Assembly: GCA_016292705.1 (NCBI GenBank)
Contig: JAEDHZ010000087.1
Span: 1-6,543 of the forward strand
Length of the DNA stretch: 6,543 nt
Source of the DNA: Clostridiaceae bacterium
GTDB taxonomy: Bacteria > Bacillota > Clostridia > Oscillospirales > Acutalibacteraceae
Reading direction: 5' to 3'
Under the pieces are notes generated by a model that worked only from the letters and a program-made list of their open reading frames with translations, was not told the origin of the DNA and did no database searches. This document shows positions 1 through 5,636 of this stretch, piece after piece. Numbering within the stretch: position 1 is the stretch's first letter; each line of letters starts with the position of its first letter. The position numbers and the translations under genes were made by a program.

Positions 1-77
1 AGCTGTTCTTTAAGATTAAGCTTTTCTTCCAGAAGATCTTCAAAAAGAACAAGGTCTGCTCTTGCGGAGTTGCGCAT
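1..77 (-). CDS. Possible 5' end of a divergent gene, cut by the window edge
   Basis: Read leftward from an ATG whose complement is at 75-77, the frame stays open to the edge for 25 codons: MRNSARADLVLFEDLLEEKL, then NLKEQ. The peptide looks protein-like (charged and leucine-rich, amphipathic), and its CTT and GAA codons match the genes to the right. Against it, no Shine-Dalgarno sits at the right distance: the nearest purine run, CAGAGGG on this strand, is about 30 nt upstream. Twenty-five codons without a stop is also weak evidence. If real, it would be divergent from the LysR gene, which is the classical arrangement for a LysR-type regulator and its target. No function can be assigned. Confidence 0.3.
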   Translation of the reverse strand, partial: MRNSARADLVLFEDLLEEKLNLKEQ

Positions 78-115
78 TATTAAACGAATCGAAAAAACAA
101 AACACAACCCTCTGC

Positions 116-144
116 TTGACTTTTGTCGGGCGGTCGGATATGAT
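116..144 (+). promoter_or_regulatory. Predicted sigma-A promoter of the LysR-type gene
   Basis: The -35 box TTGACT (116-121) and -10 box TATGAT (139-144) are separated by exactly 17 nt, each one mismatch from consensus. The predicted start is G151, giving a leader of about 46 nt before the regulator ATG. This promoter means the regulator does not depend on read-through from the left. The -10 box overlaps the left arm of the inverted repeat described next. Confidence 0.7.
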
Positions 145-176
145 AAAAGGGTAGCTACACACAGTTGCCCTTTTAT
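143..176 (+). promoter_or_regulatory. Inverted repeat at the regulator's transcription start; operator or terminator-like hairpin
   Basis: ATAAAAGGG (143-151) and CCCTTTTAT (168-176) are a perfect 9-bp inverted repeat. With two G-U pairs the stem can extend inward by five more pairs, to a loop ACACAC (157-162). The right arm runs into a T-rich stretch ending near 183, so the + strand RNA resembles an intrinsic terminator. It could end transcription from the left, act as an operator (it overlaps the -10 box and predicted start), or form a hairpin at the extreme 5' end of the regulator mRNA. The sequence alone does not separate these options. Confidence 0.5.
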
Positions 177-196
177 TATTTTTCACGGAGAAAACT

Positions 197-1087
197 ATGG
201 ACATCAAAAAGCTTGAAGTTTTCATCAATGCCGTTGACCTTGGCAGCCTGACAAAGGTTGCCGAGGTAATGGGCTATACCCAATCGGGAATTACTCATGT
301 CATAAGCGCACTTGAAAAGGAGATGGGCTTTTCCCTGCTCATAAGGAGCAGAAGCGGCGTTACCCCAACGCCGGAGGGCGCACGCCTCATTCCGTCCATC
401 CGCGCAATGCTTGTCCATTCCGGCCAGCTTGAAAAGGAAATTTCCTTGATAAAACAGCGAAAAACCGGTGTCATCCGGGTTGCAGCTTATGCAAGTATGC
501 TCATGCACTGGCTCCCTCTGATTGTTAACAAGTTCCATGAAAAGTTTCCGGACATTGCCGTTGAGCTCAGCTCCTCAAGTATTGACGGAACATATCAGAT
601 GCTTGAAGCCGGAGACATTGACCTTGCCTTTGCAAGCAGACAAAAGGCATATCCGGACTTTGACTACATTCACCTTCGCAACGACTCACTGCTTGCAATT
701 CTTCCGGACACCGAGGAGAACAGAAAACTCAACTGTTTTCCTCTCAGCCTTTATGAAGGCAGGGATTTCATAATGCCTTATTTCGGCTTTGACAAAGACA
801 TTCTTTGCGTTTTTGAGCGTGAGGGAATCATGCCGAATATCGAGCCGACCTATGTTGACGATCAGACAGTCATCATTATGGTTGAGCACAAAATGGGAAT
901 CAGTATGCTCTCCGAGCTTGTTATGAAGGGCAACACAAACAGCGTTGTCTGCGTTCCGGTTGTTCCGGAGGCTCACCGTGAGCTTGTCATTGTTTTGAAG
1001 TCGCTCAAAACCGCCGGGCTTCATATCCGTGAATTCATCAGCTGCGCAAAAGAGACCCTTGCGGAAATATACGGAAACGAAAGATAG
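197..1087 (+). CDS. LysR-type transcriptional regulator
   Basis: This 296-residue protein has the usual length and layout of LysR-type regulators. An N-terminal winged helix-turn-helix covers about residues 1-60 (GSLTKVAEVMGYTQSGITH, then SALEKEMGFSLLIRSRSG and TPTPEGARL), followed by a linker helix to about 90. A periplasmic-binding-protein-like effector domain starts near GVIRVAAYAS (91-100) and contains the typical L-E-x-G-D-I-D-L-A-F segment at about 136-145. Such proteins act as cytoplasmic tetramers binding T-N11-A type sites, and usually need a small-molecule co-inducer. The start is set by CGGAG (186-190), 6 nt before the ATG. It is transcribed from its own promoter in tandem with the importer, 313 nt downstream. 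It may control the importer, itself or a divergent gene to the left; the effector cannot be read from the sequence. Confidence is high for the family and low for the target. Confidence 0.95.
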   Translation: MDIKKLEVFINAVDLGSLTKVAEVMGYTQSGITHVISALEKEMGFSLLIRSRSGVTPTPEGARLIPSIRAMLVHSGQLEKEISLIKQRKTGVIRVAAYASMLMHWLPLIVNKFHEKFPDIAVELSSSSIDGTYQMLEAGDIDLAFASRQKAYPDFDYIHLRNDSLLAILPDTEENRKLNCFPLSLYEGRDFIMPYFGFDKDILCVFEREGIMPNIEPTYVDDQTVIIMVEHKMGISMLSELVMKGNTNSVVCVPVVPEAHRELVIVLKSLKTAGLHIREFISCAKETLAEIYGNER

Positions 1088-1108
1088 TGTTTACTATTCC
1101 GAGCAGTA

Positions 1109-1139
1109 CATCATACATTACATTTTGTAATATATGATG
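1109..1139 (+). terminator. AT-rich hairpin after the regulator gene, possible weak terminator
   Basis: The arms at 1109-1122 and 1126-1139 pair over 14 positions with a single C-A mismatch, around a TTT loop. The hairpin begins 22 nt after the regulator stop codon. The stem is AT-rich and the downstream run (CTTTAATGTTT, then a T6 run around 1155-1160) is only moderately T-rich, so it is not a textbook terminator. Its position makes it the best candidate for the 3' end of the regulator mRNA. Confidence 0.45.
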
Positions 1140-1285
1140 CTTTAATGTTTCAACTTTTTTCTTAGGATTATCGGGCTATATTTTCCTGATGAGCTTTTTA
1201 TTTTGTGCGTTGCGCTATAATATCCTGCTTGATTTTGGTGTTTTAGTGCAAAAGACAGAAAAATTGACGCCTTTTGAAAACTTTG
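1140..1285. other. Non-coding part of the regulator-importer gap, no clear element
   Basis: No reading frame with a start and ribosome binding site is seen. The stretch is T-rich. It contains a lone TATAAT (1216-1221) without a -35 partner and a first TTGAC (1264-1268), 22 nt before the TTGAC of the importer promoter. A weak 5-bp inverted repeat AATTG (1262-1266) / CAATT (1290-1294) surrounds the -35 region. An upstream activator site, for example for the LysR protein, could lie here, but I see no convincing site. Confidence 0.4.
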
Positions 1286-1314
1286 TTGACAATTAAAAAA
1301 TGTAATGATATAAT
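1286..1314 (+). promoter_or_regulatory. Consensus sigma-A promoter of the importer operon
   Basis: TTGACA (1286-1291) and TATAAT (1309-1314) are both perfect consensus boxes separated by 17 nt. TGA precedes the -10, giving an extended -10 element (TG at 1306-1307). The predicted start is A1321, leaving an 80-nt leader to the SBP start codon. So strong a core promoter hardly needs an activator, so any control is more likely repression or a post-initiation step. Confidence 0.88.
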
Positions 1315-1336
1315 TCTCTCAACATACCGAGAGAAT
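1313..1336. promoter_or_regulatory. Perfect dyad over the importer transcription start, candidate operator
   Basis: ATTCTCTC (1313-1320) and GAGAGAAT (1329-1336) form a perfect 8-bp inverted repeat with an 8-nt spacer. If transcription starts at 1321, only the right arm is transcribed, so the repeat is better explained as a DNA site for a dimeric repressor than as an RNA hairpin. It shares the last two bases of the -10 box and centres near +4, where a bound protein would block initiation. The spacing does not fit a LysR T-N11-A box, and I cannot name the protein. Confidence 0.5.
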
Positions 1337-1337
1337 C

Positions 1338-1353
1338 TGCAGGGTTACCTGCA
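1338..1353 (+). promoter_or_regulatory. Small leader hairpin abutting a Shine-Dalgarno
   Basis: TGCAGG (1338-1343) and CCTGCA (1348-1353) form a perfect 6-bp stem with loop GTTA. The last base of the stem is the first base of AAGGAG (1353-1358), the ribosome binding site of the short reading frame starting at 1369. The hairpin lies in the predicted 5' leader and could protect the mRNA end or tune ribosome access. No downstream U-tract is present, so it is not a terminator. Confidence 0.4.
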
Positions 1354-1368
1354 AGGAGTTTCTCAGAT

Positions 1369-1404
1369 ATGAAAAAACAGTTCAGAAAGGACGAATTATC
1401 ATGA
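1369..1404 (+). CDS. Short upstream reading frame (11 codons) coupled to the SBP start
   Basis: ATG at 1369 is preceded by AAGGAG (1353-1358) with 10 nt spacing, and encodes MKKQFRKDELS. Its TGA (1402-1404) overlaps the SBP start codon as ATGA, the usual geometry of translational coupling. The SBP's own Shine-Dalgarno (AAAGGA, 1386-1391) lies inside this frame, so ribosomes reading it would pass over that site. The peptide has one leucine (TTA) and no valine or isoleucine, so it is not a classical branched-chain amino acid attenuator. It may be a coupling leader or a chance frame; expression is not shown by sequence alone. Confidence 0.4.
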   Translation: MKKQFRKDELS

Positions 1405-2603
1405 AAACCTTTAAAAGAGTCATGGCTCTTGTGATGGTTGCCGCTCTTTGCCTTGTTTGCTTCGCAGCTTGCGGCGGCTCAGAGGGTGAAACAACAAGCT
1501 CAGCTCCGGCTGACAGCACAAGCGCTCCCGCAGCGGACGGCGCAGCTTTCAAGATCGGTTCAACCGGACCGCTCACCGGCGAGGCCGCAATTTACGGCAC
1601 CGCAGTTATGAACGCAGCAAAGATTGCTGTTGACGAAATCAATGCCGAGGGCAAAATCAAGTTCGAGTTCAAGTATGAAGACGATGTTGCAGACGGCGAA
1701 ACCGCTGTTAATGCTTACAACAAGCTTATGGACTGGGGCATGCAGATCCTCATGGGTCCCGTTACCACAGGTTCTTCAATTGCTGTTGGCGCGAAGACCT
1801 TTGAGGAGAGAGTTTTCTCCCTCACTCCGTCAGGTTCTTCAACCGACATCATTGACGGCAAGGACAACTTCTTCCAGGTTTGCTTCACCGACCCCAACCA
1901 GGGAACAGGTTCTGCAGACTACATTTCAGAAAACATGAAGGACGCAAAGGTTGCTGTCATCTATCGTAACGACGACGCATATTCACAGGGAATCCACGAC
2001 ACATTTGTTAAGGAAGCCAAGGCGAAGAATGTTGAAATTGTTTATGAAGGCACCTTCACAAAGGATACCGCAACAGACTTCTCCGTTCAGCTCACCGCTG
2101 CAAAGGCTGCAAATGCTGACACTGTCTTCCTTCCCATCTACTATCAGCCCGCATCAGTAATCCTCAAGCAGGCTAACGACATGGGTTATAAGCCGACCTT
2201 CTTCGGTGTTGACGGTATGGACGGTATTCTTACCATGGAAGGTTTTGACGCAAAGCTTGCCGAAGGCGTAATGCTCCTCACTCCGTTCTCAGCTGACGCA
2301 GAGGACGAAAAGACTCAGTCTTTCGTAAAGAAGTATAAGGAAGCTTACGGCGACACTCCCAACCAGTTTGCAGCTGATGCTTATGACGGAATCTACATCA
2401 TTGCCGAAGCTCTCCAGAAGGCAGGCTGCACTGTAGATATGTCTGCAGAAGAGATTTGTGAAAAGCTTATCGCTGTTATGCCGACACTCTCATTTGACGG
2501 TCTTACCGGTGAGGGTATGACCTGGGCAAAGACCGGTGAAGTTTCAAAGGCTCCGCGCGCAGTTGTTATCAAAGACGGCGTATATGTTACTCCCGGCAAA
2601 TAA
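1401..2603 (+). CDS. livK: Substrate-binding lipoprotein of a branched-chain amino acid ABC importer
   Basis: This 400-residue protein has a lipoprotein signal: a K/R-containing N-terminus, a hydrophobic core (about 8-20) and lipobox FAAC with lipidated Cys24. A Ser/Thr/Ala-rich tether (about 27-47) follows. The rest is a type I periplasmic-binding fold of the Leu/Ile/Val family: IGSTGPLTGEAAIYG (52-66), the GPVTTGSS ligand loop (119-126), YRNDDAYSQG (188-197) and AADAYDGIYIIAEAL (324-338). Asp271 (GVDG) lies about where E. coli LivJ has a ligand-binding Glu; this alignment is from memory. It captures substrate outside the membrane and delivers it to LivH/LivM. Start choice rests on AAAGGA (1386-1391), 9 nt upstream. 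Lysine codons are strongly biased (25 AAG, 5 AAA), unlike livG, as for an abundant protein. It has its own promoter and terminator. Leu/Ile/Val is the likeliest substrate; other amino acids or amides are possible. Confidence 0.93.
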   Translation: MKTFKRVMALVMVAALCLVCFAACGGSEGETTSSAPADSTSAPAADGAAFKIGSTGPLTGEAAIYGTAVMNAAKIAVDEINAEGKIKFEFKYEDDVADGETAVNAYNKLMDWGMQILMGPVTTGSSIAVGAKTFEERVFSLTPSGSSTDIIDGKDNFFQVCFTDPNQGTGSADYISENMKDAKVAVIYRNDDAYSQGIHDTFVKEAKAKNVEIVYEGTFTKDTATDFSVQLTAAKAANADTVFLPIYYQPASVILKQANDMGYKPTFFGVDGMDGILTMEGFDAKLAEGVMLLTPFSADAEDEKTQSFVKKYKEAYGDTPNQFAADAYDGIYIIAEALQKAGCTVDMSAEEICEKLIAVMPTLSFDGLTGEGMTWAKTGEVSKAPRAVVIKDGVYVTPGK

Positions 2604-2637
2604 TTAAGTTGCTTTTCTCCTCTTTATATTAAAAAGC

Positions 2638-2680
2638 GCCGACCGTCCGAGCATCTCTATTCGGCGGTCGGCATTTTTAT
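2638..2680 (+). terminator. Intrinsic terminator after the SBP gene
   Basis: GCCGACCG (2638-2645) pairs perfectly with CGGTCGGC (2665-2672). Past one bulged T, CCGA (2647-2650) pairs with TCGG (2661-2664). A T-rich tail (ATTTTTATTTT) follows immediately. An A-run before the stem makes it partly symmetrical. Because no clear promoter is seen before livH, it probably works as a partial terminator, lowering permease and ATPase mRNA relative to SBP mRNA. Confidence 0.88.
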
Positions 2681-2687
2681 TTTAAGT

Positions 2688-2741
2688 TTGAGGTTTCTGA
2701 AAACCTGCCGCAGCAAAAACGGGGGCTTTCAGAGACCTCAA
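2688..2741 (+). repeat. Long inverted repeat (hairpin) between SBP and livH
   Basis: The arms at 2688-2702 and 2727-2741 pair over 15 bp with one G-U pair. An inner CC/GG and CCG/CGG helix can extend the stem to a loop near 2711-2719. Unlike the terminator 8 nt upstream, it is followed by an A-run, not a T-run, so it is not a + strand terminator. It could cap the 5' end of a processed livHMGF mRNA, protect the SBP mRNA 3' end, or compete with the terminator. No coding frame occupies 2604-2818. Confidence 0.55.
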
Positions 2742-2818
2742 GAAAAAAATGACAAAGCAAATGTTTCAGGCGCCTTTTTCGGCCGCCAGAAAAAAAGTAT
2801 CAAATCGAGGTGTATTAA

Positions 2819-3697
2819 ATGGAGTTTCTTTCATATTTAATCAGCGGAATCAGCCTCGGAAGCGTTTATGCAATCATCGCCCTCGGCTACACAATGGTAT
2901 ACGGCATTGCAAAAATGCTTAACTTTGCCCACGGCGATGTTATCATGATTGGCGGCTATATTTCATATATAACCGTTTCCTCGCTGAACATTCCCGGCTG
3001 GCTTTCGGTAATCATCGCAATGGCTGTCTGCACGGTGCTCGGCATTGTCATTGAAGGACTTGCATATAAGCCGCTGCGCTCCGCTCCTTCGCTTGCTGTT
3101 CTCATCACAGCCATCGGCGTTTCGTATTTTCTCCAGAACTCCGCCCTCCTCATCTGGGGCGCAGACCCAAAGACCTATAAACCGCTTGTTGACGGTAACT
3201 TCAAGCTCTTTGACGGTCAGCTTACAATCTCCTTTGTTTCAATCCTGACCATAGTTGCCTGCATAGTTATCATGATTGCCCTCTCCCTCTTCACTTCAAA
3301 AAGCAAGATGGGCAAGGCCATGCGTGCCTGCTCTGAGGATAAGGGCGCAGCTCAGCTCATGGGTATCAATGTCAACTTCACAATCTCTGTCACATTTGCA
3401 ATCGGTTCGGCTCTTGCCGCAATTGCTGGTGTTCTCCTCCTCTCGTCATACCCGTCACTTATGCCCACAACCGGTTCAATGCCCGGCATCAAGGCATTCA
3501 CTGCGGCTGTTTTCGGCGGAATCGGTTCAATCCCCGGCGCCTTCCTTGGCGGAATTCTTCTCGGCGTTATCGAGTCATTCGCCAAGGCATATATTTCAAC
3601 CCAGCTTGCAAACTCAATTGTTTTTGCTGTTCTGATCATCGTTCTGCTCGTCCGTCCCACGGGACTTTTGGGCAAGCGTATTCAGGAAAAGGTTTAA
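2819..3697 (+). CDS. livH: Branched-chain amino acid ABC importer permease LivH
   Basis: This 292-residue integral membrane protein is close in length to E. coli LivH (about 308). Hydrophobic segments run almost throughout. The family hallmark GYTMVYGIAKMLNFAHGD lies at 23-40. A cytoplasmic coupling segment for the ATPases is recognisable as MGKAMRACSEDKGAAQLMGI (164-183). The C-terminal half has the glycine-rich FTAAVFGGIGSIPGAFLGG (227-245), followed by a last helix and the typical VRPTGLLG (278-285). It forms half of the transmembrane channel, pairing with LivM. The start is supported by GAGGTG (2807-2812), 6 nt before the ATG. It is the first gene after the inter-gene terminator; I see no good promoter in the 215-nt gap, so it probably depends on read-through from the SBP promoter. 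Confidence 0.94.
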   Translation: MEFLSYLISGISLGSVYAIIALGYTMVYGIAKMLNFAHGDVIMIGGYISYITVSSLNIPGWLSVIIAMAVCTVLGIVIEGLAYKPLRSAPSLAVLITAIGVSYFLQNSALLIWGADPKTYKPLVDGNFKLFDGQLTISFVSILTIVACIVIMIALSLFTSKSKMGKAMRACSEDKGAAQLMGINVNFTISVTFAIGSALAAIAGVLLLSSYPSLMPTTGSMPGIKAFTAAVFGGIGSIPGAFLGGILLGVIESFAKAYISTQLANSIVFAVLIIVLLVRPTGLLGKRIQEKV

Positions 3698-3710
3698 GGA
3701 GGGGTCTGAC

Positions 3711-4787
3711 ATGAGTAAAACAAAAGCTATCAAAAAAGGCTCCGTAAAAACAATAATCACTTATGCATTGGTTGTTGTCTCCTTTATCCTTGTTACAGTT
3801 TTTTCAAAATCAGGAATGCTCAGCCGTTCCACGCAGGGACTTCTTGTTCCCGTCTGCTGCTATATAGTAATGGCAATTTCGCTCAACCTCACCGTTGGTG
3901 TCCTCGGTGAACTGAGCCTCGGTCACGCCGGCTTCATGAGCATCGGTGCATTCACGGGCGTCATCATTTCAATGAGTCTCCAGACGGTTATTCCCTCAAC
4001 CGCATTAAGGCTTGTTGTTGCAATCCTTTGCGGAATGGTAACTGCGGCAGTTGCCGGCTTCCTTATCGGTATTCCTGTTCTGAAGCTTCGAGGTGACTAT
4101 CTTGCAATAGTTACCCTTGCGTTCGGTGAAATCATCAAAGAGCTCATCAACTGCCTGCTTGTCGGTATTGACGAAAACGGACTGCATTTCATCTTTAACC
4201 CCACAGGAACAAAGAGTGCAGACGACCTCGGCCTTTCCGAAGCAGGAAAGGTGATCATCAAAGGTGCGCAGGGCGCAACAGGAACGCAGACCATTGCCAA
4301 TTTTACTGCAGGTTTCATTCTCATCATTGTTGCGCTCTTCATTGTTCTCAACTTTGTCAACAGCCGCACAGGCCGTGCCGTTCTTGCAATCCGTGACAAC
4401 AGAATTGCGGCGGAATCCTGCGGAATCAACATCACAAAGTTCAAAATGATTGCATTTGTTCTTTCTGCTTCAATTGCAGGAGCTGCCGGCGCACTCTACG
4501 GAATGAACTATTCAAACCTTACTTCGGCAAAGTTTGACTTTAACACATCAATTCTTATTCTCGTCTTTGTTGTTCTCGGCGGACTCGGAAACATGCTCGG
4601 CTCCATCATCGCCGCAACCGTTCTCTATGTTCTGCCCGAAGCATTGCGTGAGTTCTCCGACTACAGAATGCTCATGTATGCCGTTGTTCTCATCCTTGTT
4701 ATGCTTGCAACAAACAACCCGTCCGTCAAAAATCTCTTCATGAAGATAATCCCCGGCAAAAAGGAAAAGGAGGGAACGGTTAAATGA
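3711..4787 (+). CDS. livM: Branched-chain amino acid ABC importer permease LivM
   Basis: This 358-residue membrane protein is a second, distinct permease of the family, shorter than E. coli LivM (about 425) but usual for Gram-positive forms. Hallmarks in order are NLTVGVLGELSLGHAGFMSI (59-78), KLRGDYLAIVTLAFGEIIK (125-143), an outward polar loop at about 150-197, the ATPase-coupling segment GRAVLAIRDNRIAAESCGIN (221-240) and VLGGLGNMLGS (288-298). It pairs with LivH to form the channel. AAGGAGGGG (3696-3704) overlaps the livH stop codon and sits 6 nt before the ATG, leaving only 13 nt between the genes. Its lysine-rich C-terminal tail (KKEKEG) is encoded by the purine run that also serves as the livG ribosome binding site. 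Its stop overlaps the livG start as ATGA. Confidence 0.94.
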   Translation: MSKTKAIKKGSVKTIITYALVVVSFILVTVFSKSGMLSRSTQGLLVPVCCYIVMAISLNLTVGVLGELSLGHAGFMSIGAFTGVIISMSLQTVIPSTALRLVVAILCGMVTAAVAGFLIGIPVLKLRGDYLAIVTLAFGEIIKELINCLLVGIDENGLHFIFNPTGTKSADDLGLSEAGKVIIKGAQGATGTQTIANFTAGFILIIVALFIVLNFVNSRTGRAVLAIRDNRIAAESCGINITKFKMIAFVLSASIAGAAGALYGMNYSNLTSAKFDFNTSILILVFVVLGGLGNMLGSIIAATVLYVLPEALREFSDYRMLMYAVVLILVMLATNNPSVKNLFMKIIPGKKEKEGTVK

Positions 4788-5632
4788 AAAACTTTGAAAA
4801 AGGCAACATGGTTCCCGTTCCGAGCCATTCGATAATTCCCGAAAGAGATGTTGGAGAAACGCCCGTTCTTGAATGTGTTCACCTCGGAATTGACTTCGGC
4901 GGATTGCGTGCCGTTGATGACTTCAACTTCACAATCGGCAAAACTGAAATTGCCGGTCTTATCGGCCCGAACGGCGCCGGAAAAACAACAATCTTCAACC
5001 TGCTGACAAAGGTGTATACCCCGACAAGGGGAACAATCATCATCAACGGCATGGATACCTCCGGAAAAAACACCGTTCAGATCAACAAGATGGGTGTTGC
5101 AAGAACATTCCAGAACATCCGCCTTTTCTCCAACCTCTCCGTTGAGGACAATGTAAGAATCGGTCTCCACAATCAGGAAAAATACTCCACTCTTTCCGGC
5201 GTTCTTCGTCTCCCGTCCTATTGGAAAAAGGAAAAGGCAATGCACGAAAGAGCCATGGAACTGCTTTCAATCTTCGGTATGGAGGATGTTGCCGGTTGGA
5301 AAGCCGGTTCACTTCCCTACGGCGCACAGAGGCGGCTTGAAATTGTCCGTGCTCTTGCAACCGATCCAAAGCTTCTTCTGCTTGATGAACCGGCGGCCGG
5401 CATGAACCCGAACGAAACGGCAGACCTCATGGAAAACATTGTCAAAATCCGTGACACATTCAATATTGCCGTTCTCCTCATTGAACACGACATGAACCTT
5501 GTCATGGGTATCTGCGAAGGTATCTGCGTTCTGAACTTCGGTCAGATTATTGCAAAAGGTACGGCGCAGGAAATTCAGTCCAACCCGGCTGTTATTGAAG
5601 CATACCTCGGCAACAAGAAAAAGGAGGACTGA
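4784..5632 (+). CDS. livG: Branched-chain amino acid ABC importer ATPase LivG
   Basis: This 282-residue cytoplasmic ATPase has Walker A GPNGAGKTT (61-69), Q-loop Gln110 (RTFQNIRLF), signature LPYGAQRRLE (177-186) in place of LSGGQ, Walker B LLLLDEP (197-203, catalytic Glu202) and switch His235 (IEHDM). The degenerate signature and the FGG(L)xAVxD start of the ATPase domain are typical of LivG. About 28 residues precede the domain, longer than in E. coli LivG (about 255 residues in all). The chosen ATG overlaps the livM stop (ATGA) and has AAGGAGG (4767-4773), 10 nt upstream. A later Met9 codon has a poorer site only 4 nt away, so the first ATG is preferred. LivG and LivF form the ATPase pair driving LivH/LivM. 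Confidence 0.95.
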   Translation: MKNFEKGNMVPVPSHSIIPERDVGETPVLECVHLGIDFGGLRAVDDFNFTIGKTEIAGLIGPNGAGKTTIFNLLTKVYTPTRGTIIINGMDTSGKNTVQINKMGVARTFQNIRLFSNLSVEDNVRIGLHNQEKYSTLSGVLRLPSYWKKEKAMHERAMELLSIFGMEDVAGWKAGSLPYGAQRRLEIVRALATDPKLLLLDEPAAGMNPNETADLMENIVKIRDTFNIAVLLIEHDMNLVMGICEGICVLNFGQIIAKGTAQEIQSNPAVIEAYLGNKKKED

Positions 5633-5636
5633 AAAA

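Noticed and set aside
40..228. Minus-strand open frame of 62 codons over the LysR promoter and start
   Set aside because: It covers a good + strand promoter, ribosome binding site and gene start, has no ribosome binding site of its own, and its sequence does not resemble a known protein.
1216..1221. TATAAT as an additional promoter
   Set aside because: No recognisable -35 box lies 16-18 nt upstream, and AT-rich spacer DNA yields such hexamers by chance.
1250..1264. Possible CodY site (CAGAAAAATT half-site) upstream of the importer promoter
   Set aside because: Only the right half resembles the AATTTTCWGAAAATT motif; about five of 15 positions mismatch, and the left half is purine-rich.
1321..1400. 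T-box riboswitch or branched-chain amino acid attenuator in the SBP leader
   Set aside because: The 80-nt leader is too short for a T-box, has no terminator before the gene, and the short frame has no run of Leu, Ile or Val codons.
4661..5245. Minus-strand open frame of 194 codons across livM/livG
   Set aside because: It is antisense to two clearly recognised genes, with no family features and no start signals; it is a by-product of their codon use.
5550..5636. Upstream extension of livF to the ATG at 5550
   Set aside because: The extra 29 residues are out-of-frame livG sequence with no family match, and AAGGAGG points clearly to the ATG at 5637.
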